From contig JAIWWG010000089.1 of the NCBI GenBank assembly GCA_025435555.1, forward strand, positions 59,527-123,526: a DNA stretch of 64,000 nucleotides. Reading direction: 5' to 3'. The notes beneath the pieces were generated by a model. It was not told where the DNA came from and searched no databases. It saw nothing but the letters and a program-made list of their open reading frames with translations. Position numbers and translations under genes: made by a program. This stretch comes from Chytriomyces cf. hyalinus JEL632. Taxonomy: Eukaryota; Chytridiomycota; Chytridiomycetes; Chytridiales; Chytriomycetaceae. Below are positions 20,808-30,796 of the stretch, in pieces (position 1 is the first letter of the stretch; each line of letters opens with the position of its first letter).

Positions 20808-23702
20808 TCAGACTTGCGCCGAAGGCTGCTTCTTTTTGAACAACGCGCTGACTTTGCACTTGTTGTTGTTGGACTCTCCTGTGATGCCCGCGTAAAACGC
20901 TTCAAAGTCCGTCACCTTGCTTGGCATGGATCCAGCAGACGCCGTTTCAAACGTGGATCCACTCGAATGCGATTCAATGCTGGCCGTGTCGAAGCCAGGG
21001 GGAACTCCTGATGCAGCAGTTCCGCCAAGCGCGTTCCAGACTTGGTAGTAGTATGCTGCTTTCTGGGGCGACCGAGGTGTTCCACGGCCCATCTCGTGGC
21101 ATTCGGCTAAACGCAATGTTGGCAGACGAAGGAATTCAATTGGAGACAGGACATGAAGCTGGCTCTTTCTACGATCATTGGAGCTCCCCAAACCCACCGT
21201 TCCGCTGTTATCCGAGCGAAGAGATGACGCAGTAGTCGGGGTTTGAAGAGCATACCCGGAGGGGGCCGGCATGGTTTCAGTCTCTCGCGCACTGTGATTC
21301 TGGCCGTACGAGTCAATCAGAGACCAGGCAGGATCTGACAATGGGTAGAAGTGAATTGGCGACGATCTTGCGTTGGGCGTGACTGGGGTTTGGAGTATCC
21401 TGGGAGCTTTCAAACTTGCGCGTCGTTGTGGAACAATCAAATTGCCCTGTTTTCTGTCTCTCGTTGCAGATTCCACTGTGCTTGATGAGCTCTGACGTTC
21501 CAAGTACATACTGGACGGTCTCTGCTGTTGCTGCTGTTGCACTCGGTTGATATCACTGCTACCGCGCTCTCCAAGTTTTCTCATATTCTGTTGATGTTGG
21601 TGGATAAAATGATGCTGCTGCTGCCCAGCAACTTCATTCAATCCAGCACGCCCATCATCCACAGCAACCCCAGCTGCCATTTCCAAAACCAAAACCGCCA
21701 ACTGCGGATCTTTACGACACCCTGCTCCTTCAAACAAACACAGTGCCAGGATATACATGGCCACTGCACTTGGGTGCACCACTTCACGGGTCAATCCACC
21801 TTCAGCAACTGATTGCGGAAAAATCCAAGGCGCAACGGCGCAGGCGTGTAGCTTGTACACGGCAACATCCGCTCTTTCTCCGCGCGCCCGCCAGAGTGCG
21901 GCCGCTGAAATCAGCTCCTTGGAGATTAGGGTGCTTCCAAGTGGGTATGCGGGAGCCTGGTGTGTAGTGAGGATTGTATCAACGCGGCGGTGTTTTGTGC
22001 TGAAATGCGTCTGTGGAAGGTTGATAATGAGCCCCATGAGAGTTGAACTTGCAGGGGTTGGAGCGGGAATGCGAGGGTACGCTTCTGAGCCTTCTGAGGA
22101 TGCGGCGGAGGGAAGCATTGTATCGGTGGTGCTGCCGATTTGTCTGGATCGACTTGGGGACGATACAGCTTCGTATCGGATGGAGGAGTTTGTACTCGCT
22201 GCTGAGCTTGGTGGCTCTTGAGTCATATCGGGTCGTTTCTTTTTGGCGTCTGGACCAAAATTGGGGGAGGCAGGGGTACCAGGCTGTACGAGCGATTCAT
22301 TGGCATTATGGTGGCGCTGATGATGATGACGAGCGTGCTGGTGAATAACTGAAGATCGAGGTGATGTCGGATTACTTCGCATTTCTGGGACTGGAGGCAC
22401 GTCAGAGAATGAGGGGCGCTTTAAACTATTTCGGCGCGGCTCCGGTGGATGGTATTCATTGACTTGCTCGTGCGTGGGAGAAAGTGGCATCGTCATTGGG
22501 GTTTGGCCAGTCAGCAGTCGTAACGTTGTTGAGTTACTGCTTGTTGTACGCTTGGGTCTGAACGGAAGCGCATTCGACATGGGGGTAACTGGCATTGGAG
22601 CTACTGTATCAAGAGCCTCTCGGCTTTCAACTTCCGACGCAGAAGTTCCGACTTGTTCGCCGTTTTCAGCCATAGTGCTGCTCGCATAAGCTCCAATCAC
22701 ATCACAATCATCGCCAAATACGGCTCCGCAATCTGCATCACTTTCGTCCATCTCGCCAGACAGCTCCTTTTCCAGCAAATCAACCTCATCTGGGTGCGAG
22801 CGGAAGGATGAAATATCGTCGATTTCATCATCCGTGTTGTAGTAATCGGCGCCAGGACCCAAGGCAAGAGAGATTCTGTTTGCACCACGGCCACTCTGCG
22901 CAGAGATGGCAGTGCTCATCCTGTTTGCGTTCTTGATGACGAAATCGGTGCCCCTGAATACATTGTGGGAGGGGACCGGGGAGACGGAAGCCATGGACAC
23001 GGCCTGCCGTGAGTCCAGAAGGAACTGCAGCACAGATTGGGTACTTTTTCTGAACGAGTCGCGGTCAGCTGACCATAGGATATAAGGATAAAAATTGTGG
23101 AACGTGGCAAGTCTTTGAGTAATGAGGGTTGACAAATCCAAAAAAACGAAGTGCTCACCTTGGGAAACTTCCACGTCCGAAGACTCTTCAAACGTTTCAT
23201 TCAGATGCAGTGCATTCTTGAGAAACTCCTCCACAACCACCTGCGAGCTCTTTCGTCGCCGACCCGTCACAGCAGGCACCAGCACTGGATCCTCACCTTC
23301 CCCGTCTGCCTCCCTATCACTCCCACCCTCACCCACAAAGTCCGCCTCCGCCATAAGCATCTCCAGATCCAAGATTTTACTGCGGAGATTCGCTGACGAG
23401 AAGCGCAACGCCGATTGTCCATGCAGGGAGGCCACAGCAGACACACGATGTGGCTTGAACGGGTTAAAGTCCATCTCGGTCTCTGGGTATGATGCCGTTG
23501 AGCTGCTTCGATTCATGGATCCAGTGTACATGCTACTGTCCTCTTCTTCATCGTCATCGTATTCGAGATCGTCTGGTTCGCCCTCCGAGTCGCTGAACTC
23601 GATGCCCATGGAGGTTGTGGCGGGATTCGGGAAGCGGAATGTGGTGATGGTTGTTGAGAGAGGCACCTCTGTTGCCATCTTGGGAGACGGCGGTTGAGAC
23701 AT
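20808..23702 (-). CDS. large Sel1-repeat protein, function unknown
   Basis: Up to 964 residues. The N-terminal half is disordered: acidic stretches (DDLEYDDDEEEDSS), Ser/Pro-rich segments, His-rich HQHARHHHQRHH. Near residue 600 begins a helical region typical of Sel1-like (HCP) repeats: ISAAALWRARGERADVAVYKLHACAVAPW, AVAMYILALCLFEGAGCRKDPQLAVLVLEMAA; a second repeat-like block sits near the C-terminus (LRLAECHEMGRGTPRSPQKAAYYYQV). Several poly-Gln stretches are present. Near residues 180-213 the frame could contain an in-frame intron (GTGAGC donor near 23160, acceptor ending GGTCAG near 23072), and removing it leaves VSQADRDSF. Resembles fungal Sel1-domain proteins of the chitin-synthase-activator or septation type only in general layout. 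I do not recognise a specific orthologue. Confidence 0.75.
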   Translation of the reverse strand: MSQPPSPKMATEVPLSTTITTFRFPNPATTSMGIEFSDSEGEPDDLEYDDDEEEDSSMYTGSMNRSSSTASYPETEMDFNPFKPHRVSAVASLHGQSALRFSSANLRSKILDLEMLMAEADFVGEGGSDREADGEGEDPVLVPAVTGRRRKSSQVVVEEFLKNALHLNETFEESSDVEVSQGEHFVFLDLSTLITQRLATFHNFYPYILWSADRDSFRKSTQSVLQFLLDSRQAVSMASVSPVPSHNVFRGTDFVIKNANRMSTAISAQSGRGANRISLALGPGADYYNTDDEIDDISSFRSHPDEVDLLEKELSGEMDESDADCGAVFGDDCDVIGAYASSTMAENGEQVGTSASEVESREALDTVAPMPVTPMSNALPFRPKRTTSSNSTTLRLLTGQTPMTMPLSPTHEQVNEYHPPEPRRNSLKRPSFSDVPPVPEMRSNPTSPRSSVIHQHARHHHQRHHNANESLVQPGTPASPNFGPDAKKKRPDMTQEPPSSAASTNSSIRYEAVSSPSRSRQIGSTTDTMLPSAASSEGSEAYPRIPAPTPASSTLMGLIINLPQTHFSTKHRRVDTILTTHQAPAYPLGSTLISKELISAAALWRARGERADVAVYKLHACAVAPWIFPQSVAEGGLTREVVHPSAVAMYILALCLFEGAGCRKDPQLAVLVLEMAAGVAVDDGRAGLNEVAGQQQHHFIHQHQQNMRKLGERGSSDINRVQQQQQQRPSSMYLERQSSSSTVESATRDRKQGNLIVPQRRASLKAPRILQTPVTPNARSSPIHFYPLSDPAWSLIDSYGQNHSARETETMPAPSGYALQTPTTASSLRSDNSGTVGLGSSNDRRKSQLHVLSPIEFLRLPTLRLAECHEMGRGTPRSPQKAAYYYQVWNALGGTAASGVPPGFDTASIESHSSGSTFETASAGSMPSKVTDFEAFYAGITGESNNNKCKVSALFKKKQPSAQV

Positions 23703-24236
23703 GGTTTTTTGGGGAGAGATTATAATAAATGGATCAAAAATAAAGAAAAAAAGAAAGACGCCGGAATTGTCATGACAGATGTTGGTAACTTGGCCATCAT
23801 GTCACTGACACACGCTGGAACGCGTACCCTGAATGCTTGATTCGGTAGCGAAGACGGAATTTCAATCCAAGGATGTGGCTTGGAAGCAGCTGGACATTCG
23901 GTTTAGACACATTGATTGATACTGGCTACCATTCTAACTCAACAACTGTCAACTGCAGTCGAGATGCGGCTGCTACCAACGCGAGATGGTTGTCGCTGCA
24001 TAGGGTAATATAGTTGCTATCTGCAACCAATCAAAAACTATTCCCTTTTCGGTTTGACAAGGGAAAGTAGGATGAACAAGGGCCTTTTCTCCCAAGACGC
24101 ATGAAGAGTCGACAGGCGCTGCCCACAATGGATGAACAATTCAAAATTTCCATTTGGGCACATTACGAGAACGGCTGTTTCGCAGACTCGTTCTGGCAGC
24201 AACACGCATTATATAGACCTTACCTAGACAACGAGG
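23703..24236. other. intergenic region between Sel1 gene and LysM-CAP gene
   Basis: Divergent promoter region. A TATA-like element TATATAGACC lies at about 24210, some 25 bp before the LysM-CAP start codon. A reading frame starting at 24101 overlaps this and is judged spurious. Confidence 0.5.
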
Positions 24237-25410
24237 ATGCTTTGGATCCTGCTGCTGCTAGTGCTACAGCGACTGACTGCCGATGTATACTTGATCCGAG
24301 GCAGGATGGGACATCCAAGTCCCAAATTCGACAAGAACTCTTTTGCGCACTGCCACAACACATTCCAAGTACAGCAAGGAGACACATGCCAAACATTGTC
24401 ACAAACTTTGCCATGGTATTTAAAATGTTTGGTTCTGCTCTTTCTGATTGGCTGACTGACACCCATACACAGTCTGCCACCATTTAAGAAACTCAACCCA
24501 AACATCACATGCTCCGAAACTTCCAACGCAAGCAGCAACCAAGCCCTGAAAGCCCAAACCCTCGTTTTCGCGACAGGAGTCGACAACAGCGCAATGTCCG
24601 ATCCGTTGTCCGACAATGCAGCCTCAGGCAACTCCACATCAGCAGCACCCCCCTGGAGGACTCGTATGGATTCACTTGCACATCTTCTAACACATTTAAA
24701 ACAAACACTGAGAATTGTATGGCTGTTGCGAAACTATTTGGACTTGACGCACGGACACTTGAAACCCCCAAGTGGACACAACGTGTCTTGAAATTGCGGA
24801 TACAACTGGAGTGTCGTTGACAGTGATTGCGGCAGCGAATCCAAATTTGGACTGCAGGGACTTGGTCGTGTCGCAGGTCTTGTGTCTCAAGGCACCGTCA
24901 ACAGCGACTACCAAGAGTCCGGTGGCTTCTGGAGCCAAAGCTACGACGTCGCTGTCTGTTGGAACAAAATCTGTCCCAACGGAGTCAGCGCAAGAGCCTG
25001 ATCAGCAGTCGACAACTCCACCACAGGCAGATGTAGCACCAACTCAAAACGACATACCGCCTACCCAAAACGATGATCTCGCATCCGACTGTCTTTTTCA
25101 ACTCAACCACGCGCGAGCCCAATACACTGGCGCTGCACCTTTATCGGGGGACCCAAGTCTCGCGGCTGCCTGCCAGCCCGTGTCGGATTTCTGCGGCGTA
25201 TCTCAGCAGCTTGTGCATTTTGACATTGGCGCGATTGTCGCGGGCCAGATTCTGGCGTCGGGTGGATCCTGTGCAGGTGCATACCAAGCGTGGGTTACTG
25301 ATGAGTATCCGAGTGGTGGTCATTACATGATCATCACCAACGCGGATTTTTCGAGGATTGGTTGTTCGACTGGTGGAGCTGGTACCTGCATTTGCTGTGA
25401 TTTTGCGTAG
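24237..25410 (+). CDS. secreted LysM and CAP-like domain protein
   Basis: Starts MLWILLLLVLQRLTADVY, a strong signal peptide, soon after a TATA-like element. First LysM: HNTFQVQQGDTCQTLSQTLP, continued after a GTATTT...CACACAG intron by FKKLNPNITC. Another LysM follows in the last exon: DTTCLEIADTTGVSLTVIAAANPNLDCRDL, ending with QVLCL. A Thr/Ser/Pro/Gln spacer (PPQADVAPTQNDIPPTQNDD) leads to a C-terminal domain, SDCLFQLNHARAQYTGAAPLSGDPSLAAAC..., with YQAWVTDEYPSGGHYMIITN, which resembles the CAP/SCP fold, though the usual histidine pair is not clear. The exon structure between about 24600 and 24772 is unresolved because two frames alternate. It probably binds chitin outside the cell. Confidence is high for LysM, moderate for CAP. 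Confidence 0.72.
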
Positions 25411-25775
25411 ACTGGTTTGATAGAAAACGCGTTTCACTTATTTATAAACAAGAGGGATATTCCAAAAATATCCGAGTTTTCCTTCACGGTCTGAGTCAGC
25501 AGCTTCCGGTACCAAACTTAACGCGAACTACCGTCACCCAGGACGCTGCCACCCAACGTATCTCTGAGAGCCATCCACGCCAGCCGCCAGTGCCATCAAG
25601 CCATGACCCCCGTTCGCCCTTTTGTGCTACTTGCCGGGACAGTTGTGCTGCTGACCATGCGGCGACACCGGGACCATCAGTGCTGGTTCAATCTGAGATC
25701 CGCTCAATAAATTTAAATAAAATCCTGACTTGACCACACCTCCAGAAACACTCACACAACAACGCTTCAGAACTC
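25411..25775. other. intergenic region
   Basis: Lies between the LysM-CAP and zinc-finger genes. No gene or repeat recognised. Confidence 0.5.
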
Positions 25776-28070
25776 ATGCAAGACTCACAACCAGACACAT
25801 CGACGCAGTCTGTGCAGAAGAAGGGAAACTGCCGCTTCTTTGCCAGCGACAGCGGCTGTCGCAACGGTGATGCCTGCCCATTCAAACACGCTGTCAAATC
25901 GGACGAGAAGGACGATGCGATAAAGAAGAAACTTCAAAGGGGCCAGAAGAAGGGTAAAAAGAATGTTGGCGACGGCAAAGAGAATCATTCGGACTTTTCC
26001 AAAGTGGACAACTCCATCGCAACTGCGAACACAAGCACCGAAACATCACCCGCAGTTCGAGCACAAGCTGTAAAGGAGGTGGTCCGTAATCGCGTGTCAA
26101 CGCCAGCTACCGTGTCTAGCATGGACGCTGCGAGGAAGCCTGTTGCGAGACCAGCACCGCGAGTTGTTGAGAACTTGACGCCGCTTCAAATGGAGCTGAA
26201 GGCCATCGAGAGACGGTTTCGAGCGAGTTACAAAGTGGTTTCGGCGACGCCGTTACTCATCAATTTCGATTCAACAACGCCTGCTTCTGCTTCCACTTCT
26301 CCTTCCTTGATACCTTCTGCTCCAGCGCAGCTTCCTCCGACAATTGTTGAGTTTGGAGTGCATCCATCAGACCCTGACTTTCCCTTCGATCTCGACTCTT
26401 TGCTTCTAACACTTGTTATCCCATCTCGCGTATTCAATTCAACCCCGGGTACATCCATCCACCCGCACATTTCATCAACACTCGCCGACACCCGAATCAA
26501 AGTCCTCAACCCAGAAATCCCGCCCGAACTCAGCCGCGCCGTCGAAATCGGATGGCGGCGTCAACTCGAAGTCGCCCTTTCCACACCCACCACATGCATT
26601 CCCGGACAAACGCTGCTATCGTTGCTCAACTGGCTCGACAGGAACTTGGAGCGGCTGTTGAGCGGTCTTGGATCAGAGAACAGGGATGTTGTGGGTGTTG
26701 TGGGGATTGTTGTGAATCAGAATCGGCATACGCAGGAGGAGCTGAGACGTGGGATTGCGGAAAGAGTGGATGCAGGGTTTCGAGGGATGGATGTTTTGAT
26801 TCCGCGTGCGACTGGTGAGTTATTTGCTTTGTCCCATTTCAAGCTTTCGAATGGATGACCGAACTGATGATTTTGCAGCGGGCCTGCATGACGGTGGATA
26901 CAAAGATCGCGTATTTTATTACGGCGTGCCTGTCACAGACGGCAATGACAGCAGTGGAAGTGACTCTGACGGCGAAGGAACTGGCTCCGAATTCAATGAA
27001 GTGGACACAGAGTCCACAGCATCTCATGTCGTCCCCGAAGATCTGCCTGACGAATCGTCCCAACTCGAAAACGACCCCATCGAAAACATCTCAACCACCA
27101 GCACCACAACCATTCAACACCGCGGCACACAGATTAAACTCCTGAATCCATCCATGAAAGGAATCGCACTTTTGGAATGCGTCAACCCCAAATTTCTGCT
27201 TTCTTGTTCACGTTGCAAATCCAATTTTGACAGTCCCCCGCAAATGCCGCCAAACTCTCTGCAAATTCGCGCATGTCCCACATGTTCGACGACACTTTCA
27301 ATCACTTATCGACCGTCAATGGTGCACATGTCTTCACAGACGGCGGGGTACTTGGATCTGGATGGGTACAGTGTGGTGGACATGTTGCCGAGTGCCTGGC
27401 AGGTGACGTGTGAAGGGTGTAACAAGATCACAGGGAATGTTGGCATTTTAAAGAGTCTTCCGCGAGGAGAGGTTGAAATGCGTGTTGGGTGCACGGGATG
27501 TCATGCCAAAATGGGGATCATGAGTTCAGTTGACTACTTTTTTGAGGATTCTGTGTATGATCTAACTTACTCATCCAAACAAACACAGTCAGCGAAATCA
27601 AGTTTATCAAACTCATGCCCAGCATCCCTCAACACGCCACTACACTCGCACTGAAACCCAAAAAGAAAAAGCAACTCGACGAAGGATTCGTACTGGGTGA
27701 ACCACTCCCCCAAAACGGCGCATGCAAGCACTACCGCAAATCGTACCGCTGGTTCCGGTTCCCTTGCTGCGGCCGCGCGTTTGCATGCGACATGTGCCAT
27801 GAAGAGTCCAAAAGCGATGGACATGAAATGACGTGGGCGAATCGAATGATTTGCGGGTTTTGTTGCAGTGAGCAGGTTTATTCGCAGCAGGCGTCGTGTC
27901 TGTGTGGGAAAGAGTTGACGAGGCGGAGTGGCGGAAAGGGTGGGTTTTGGGAGGGTGGGCAAGGGACGCGCTCAAGAGTTCTGATGAGTAAGAAGGATAC
28001 CAGGAAGACAAAAGGTCTAGGAAAGACCGTCTCCATGAAGGCTTCCAGAGTCGGAAAAAAGACGGAATGA
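25776..28070 (+). CDS. CCCH and CHY zinc-finger protein
   Basis: Three exons. Exon 1 (25776 to about 26815) starts MQDSQPDTSTQSVQKKGNCRFFAS with a CCCH finger (C-x8-C-x5-C-x3-H pattern in CRFFASDSGCRNGDACPFKH), a Lys-rich stretch, and an RWD-like block around IVEFGVHPSDPDFPFDLDSLLLTLVIP. After a GTGAGT...TTGCAG intron, exon 2 carries an acidic segment and paired Cys motifs (CSRCKSNF, CPTCSTTL, CEGCNKI, CTGCHAKM). After a third junction (GTATGA...CACAG), the C-terminal CHY finger reads GACKHYRKSYRWFRFPCCGRAFACDMCHEE...CGFCCSEQ. A Lys/Arg-rich tail ends at 28070. Fungal proteins with this layout are known; their function is unclear (RNA binding plus redox or E3-related roles have been suggested for CHY fingers). 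A decayed partial copy lies at 29910-30262. Confidence 0.85.
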
Positions 28071-28700
28071 TTTGTCTGTGTTTTTTGAGGTGCAGAGAGG
28101 TGTTGTCTTCTCTGCCGGTATGAATAAAAGAAGCAGCGTCCTTCATGCACCACCCACAAACATAACGATGGAAAGTATAAAGTATACCGTCCGTTGAATG
28201 CTTGGCGTGCTCGTTCAGATCAGAATATTCTATGCAAGATGGAGAACCAATGTCTGCGCGTCCCCTTTCGCAGAAAAGGTAAGACATTGGTAATTCTCTC
28301 GACGCTCTTCTTGCGCGCACAGAGACTGCAGCTGAGGCGGATTCAACCTATGCGCCGGTGGCTGTCTCTAACTGTGGGTATGCGGCGGTGAGATAAGAAC
28401 GAGTTGATGTTAACGTAAATAGTTAAAACTATGAACTGACAAAAAGTAAATGTTGCCAAATGTCCCCTCCTCGACAAGCACATGTCATCCAAGCAAGCAT
28501 TTCAAAATCACCCTTGAATCCACACTCAAAACAATAGAACAGAGACCCGCGCTTTCATCGCCGACCGTACATGTTGCCGCGTTGGCCTAACGGCCCGCAG
28601 ATCGTCTGTTCTTGTGGATAAGTAGACCGCACACCCGGCTCTAAAGTGGTCGCGTATCTTCTCCCATGCGATGTAGGGTTGGATGTGCGATGAAAGCGTA
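28071..28700. other. intergenic region downstream of CHY gene
   Basis: No gene supported. Short frames at 28194-28391 have no recognisable content. The first ~30 bp after the CHY stop are also present in the duplicate at 30262. Confidence 0.4.
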
Positions 28701-29909
28701 TGTCAGCTGGCAAATTAAGTTGCGTTCAACTTGCGTTGAAAATTGTCAGCCTCTGTTGGCGCCGGCAGTCCATTTCTTCTTGCGTATTCGGAGCAGGGAG
28801 CCGTTCGGACCCAAAGGTCCAGTAAAACTTTGTGGCGTACTCATCTCTCATAGCTTGATCTGGCGCGTGAGTAAGTATGTCAACGACGGATTCAAGCTTG
28901 TTCTGACTTTGAAACTGACTCCAAGTCGGCCTCTCTGGTCCGGTCACAAATACGAGATCATTCAAGGTACGAGCGATGTCAGCAGTGCCGTAGAAAACAG
29001 CCAGCTAATAGAGGGCCATGTCGTATGTGACTGGAAGTGCGTTGGTTGGGGAATCGCAGAACTGTGAGCACATTTTTGGAATGTTTCAAAAAAAAATTCC
29101 AACTGATTTCGGAAACTAAATCCGAAGACGCAAAAACCCTTTTTATTGGAAGCAAGCTCAGCGCAAGTATGCGAAACTTAGGTTGGAAGAATAAAGCAGA
29201 TGCGGTTGGGCTGCCAAGGTTACAGGTCATCATGGCCTACGCAGTGAAACGGCTTGCAAATGATTTGCTATTTGAATATATCACAACAACAGATCTAATC
29301 AGCAATGAAAGGTAAATCCCCTGGAGGAGTGCGGCGACGATGAAAACTGCGAGAGAAGACTTGGACGCACGGTTTGCTGCACAGGAAGAGATGACCAATG
29401 CCTTTAGTTGAAAATCTTGCTGGAGTATGTTTCGAGAGATTGTATTTTGTTGCGTTCGCGATGCAGACATCAGGGCTCCAAGCATGCGAATAGAAATTGG
29501 CCAACTAGTGCGGTAAAGGCCTTGCGAATTTCACGCTGGATCAAACAAGATTCGGGGGGGGGGAGGGGGATTTCAAACCATCAAACTCGCTTTTTCACAA
29601 ATGCACTGTAATAATGGAGTGACCAGCAGGAGCGATGCAGTTTTTTATTTTTTTAAAGTGCGCTTTGATTCGGCAAAGGAGCAAAGCGCTTGTGGAGGCG
29701 TGTCATGCTGGTGCAAATTCGGACGCATTTTTTGCGATTCGAGTGGTGTCGACATCCATGTATACGCCCAACAATCTCCTGGTGCGTGTATCCCTTCGCA
29801 CGCTGAGTTGTGATAGTGAGTCCGAAATTCTCGACGCTCTCGATCGAGTGCGTGCAGAAAATGCGGCAATTGCAGCTTCGATCGGTGCCTGGGCGGTTGT
29901 CTCCAGTTG
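28700..29909 (-). pseudogene. decayed copy A of the HNH-associated repeat unit
   Basis: Read on the minus strand, this region matches 46620-47540 on the plus strand in order. Matching phrases: YMDVDTTRIAK versus YMDVAIIRIAK; LEYVSRD versus LEYVSKD; a shared non-coding stretch around ccaataaaaaggg; and TGPERPTW...LTHAPDQAMRDEYATKFYW (near 28740-28960) versus SEPERPAW...LTHAPNQAMRDEYATKFYW in the HNH pseudogene. Stops and frameshifts interrupt all frames. The HNH domain itself is absent here. The unit therefore exists as two inverted, diverged copies 18 kb apart; it may be a mobile element or a decayed multi-copy gene family. Confidence 0.7.
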
Positions 29910-30290
29910 CATCAAGTTTATCAAAACTCATGCCCAGCATAGTTTTGCATGTGACATCCCATGAAGGGTCCAAAAAAAAAGAAAAAGAAAAAAAAAATAG
30001 ACGCGCATGAAATGACGTGAGGTGAATCGAAAGATTTAGCGGGTTTTGTTGCCGAGAGCAGGTTTTATTCTCAGCATGCATCGGGTTTGTGTGCGGAAAG
30101 AGTAGACGAGGCGCAAGTGGCAGAAAGAGCGGGTTCTGGGAGGGTGAGCAAGGCATGCGCGTTCTGGTGAGTAAGAAGGATACCAGGAAGACAAAAGGTC
30201 TAGGAAAGACCGTCTCCATGAAGGCTTCCAGAGTCGGAAAAAAGACGGAATGATTTGTCTGTGTTTTTTGAGGTGACGGAGAGGGGTAAA
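29910..30290 (+). pseudogene. truncated duplicate of the CHY zinc-finger gene 3' end
   Basis: Closely matches 27597-28075 on the same strand, with an internal deletion of about 150 bp (27627-27775 missing). The match covers the end of the CHY finger, the Lys/Arg-rich tail (SKKDTRKTKGLGKTVSMKAS), the stop codon and a few bases of 3' flank. Several indels break the frame early, while the last ~110 bp are nearly identical. The duplicate is a non-functional fragment adjacent to repeat copy A. Confidence 0.85.
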
Positions 30291-30796
30291 AGAAGCAGCG
30301 CACTTTCAGACCAGCCATCAGCAAACAAGATCAGACATAACTGTGTTGTGTCAGCATGTACATGGTTTGGTTCCGCCCCTTGCTTGCATGCAACTAAAAA
30401 TGCCAGGTCACACGTAGTTGTTTGTGGCGGGTGTTGCGGGAGTGTGCAGTTGCGTGGATGGGGTGCGTAGATGGGGACTCGGGTGCAGTGGGTGTTGCTC
30501 CGGCAGCCTTGTTTGGAATGTGTCGCGTCTGCGAGGGCACCGCACGTCGTGAGTCAGGGTTACTTTAGTAATACCTGAAATAACCCTAATGAATAACCCT
30601 GATGCTTTGTTTGATTGGTCTGTCCAATCTGGTCTGTGCTTTGTTTTTTCTGGGTTTTTTACTTTTTTTTGGTGGCTGAAAATCGTGTGCAAGTTTCGCC
30701 GCTGAAGCGAAAAAAGATGGAAAAAGAAATTTGAAGCCACAGAAACCAACAAACACTTTCCCAATTCCAACCAACACACACTCCAAAAACAAGAAC
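30291..30796. other. intergenic region upstream of LysM-DPBB gene 1
   Basis: Promoter region of the LysM-DPBB gene. Around 30575-30603 are three dispersed ataaccctaatg-like units resembling the telomere hexamer complement TAACCC, not a clean array. No gene seen. Confidence 0.4.

Noticed and set aside
24101-24487. 128-codon frame upstream of the LysM-CAP start
   Set aside because: Overlaps the TATA-like element and the signal-peptide exon in another frame; no domain.
28560-28660. Possible tRNA around cgttggcctaacggccc
   Set aside because: The palindromic core looks like a D-arm, but no matching acceptor or T arm was found.
30575-30603. Interstitial telomere repeat
   Set aside because: Units are spaced irregularly and imperfect; not an array. 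Only mentioned as a weak parallel to the LINE target site.
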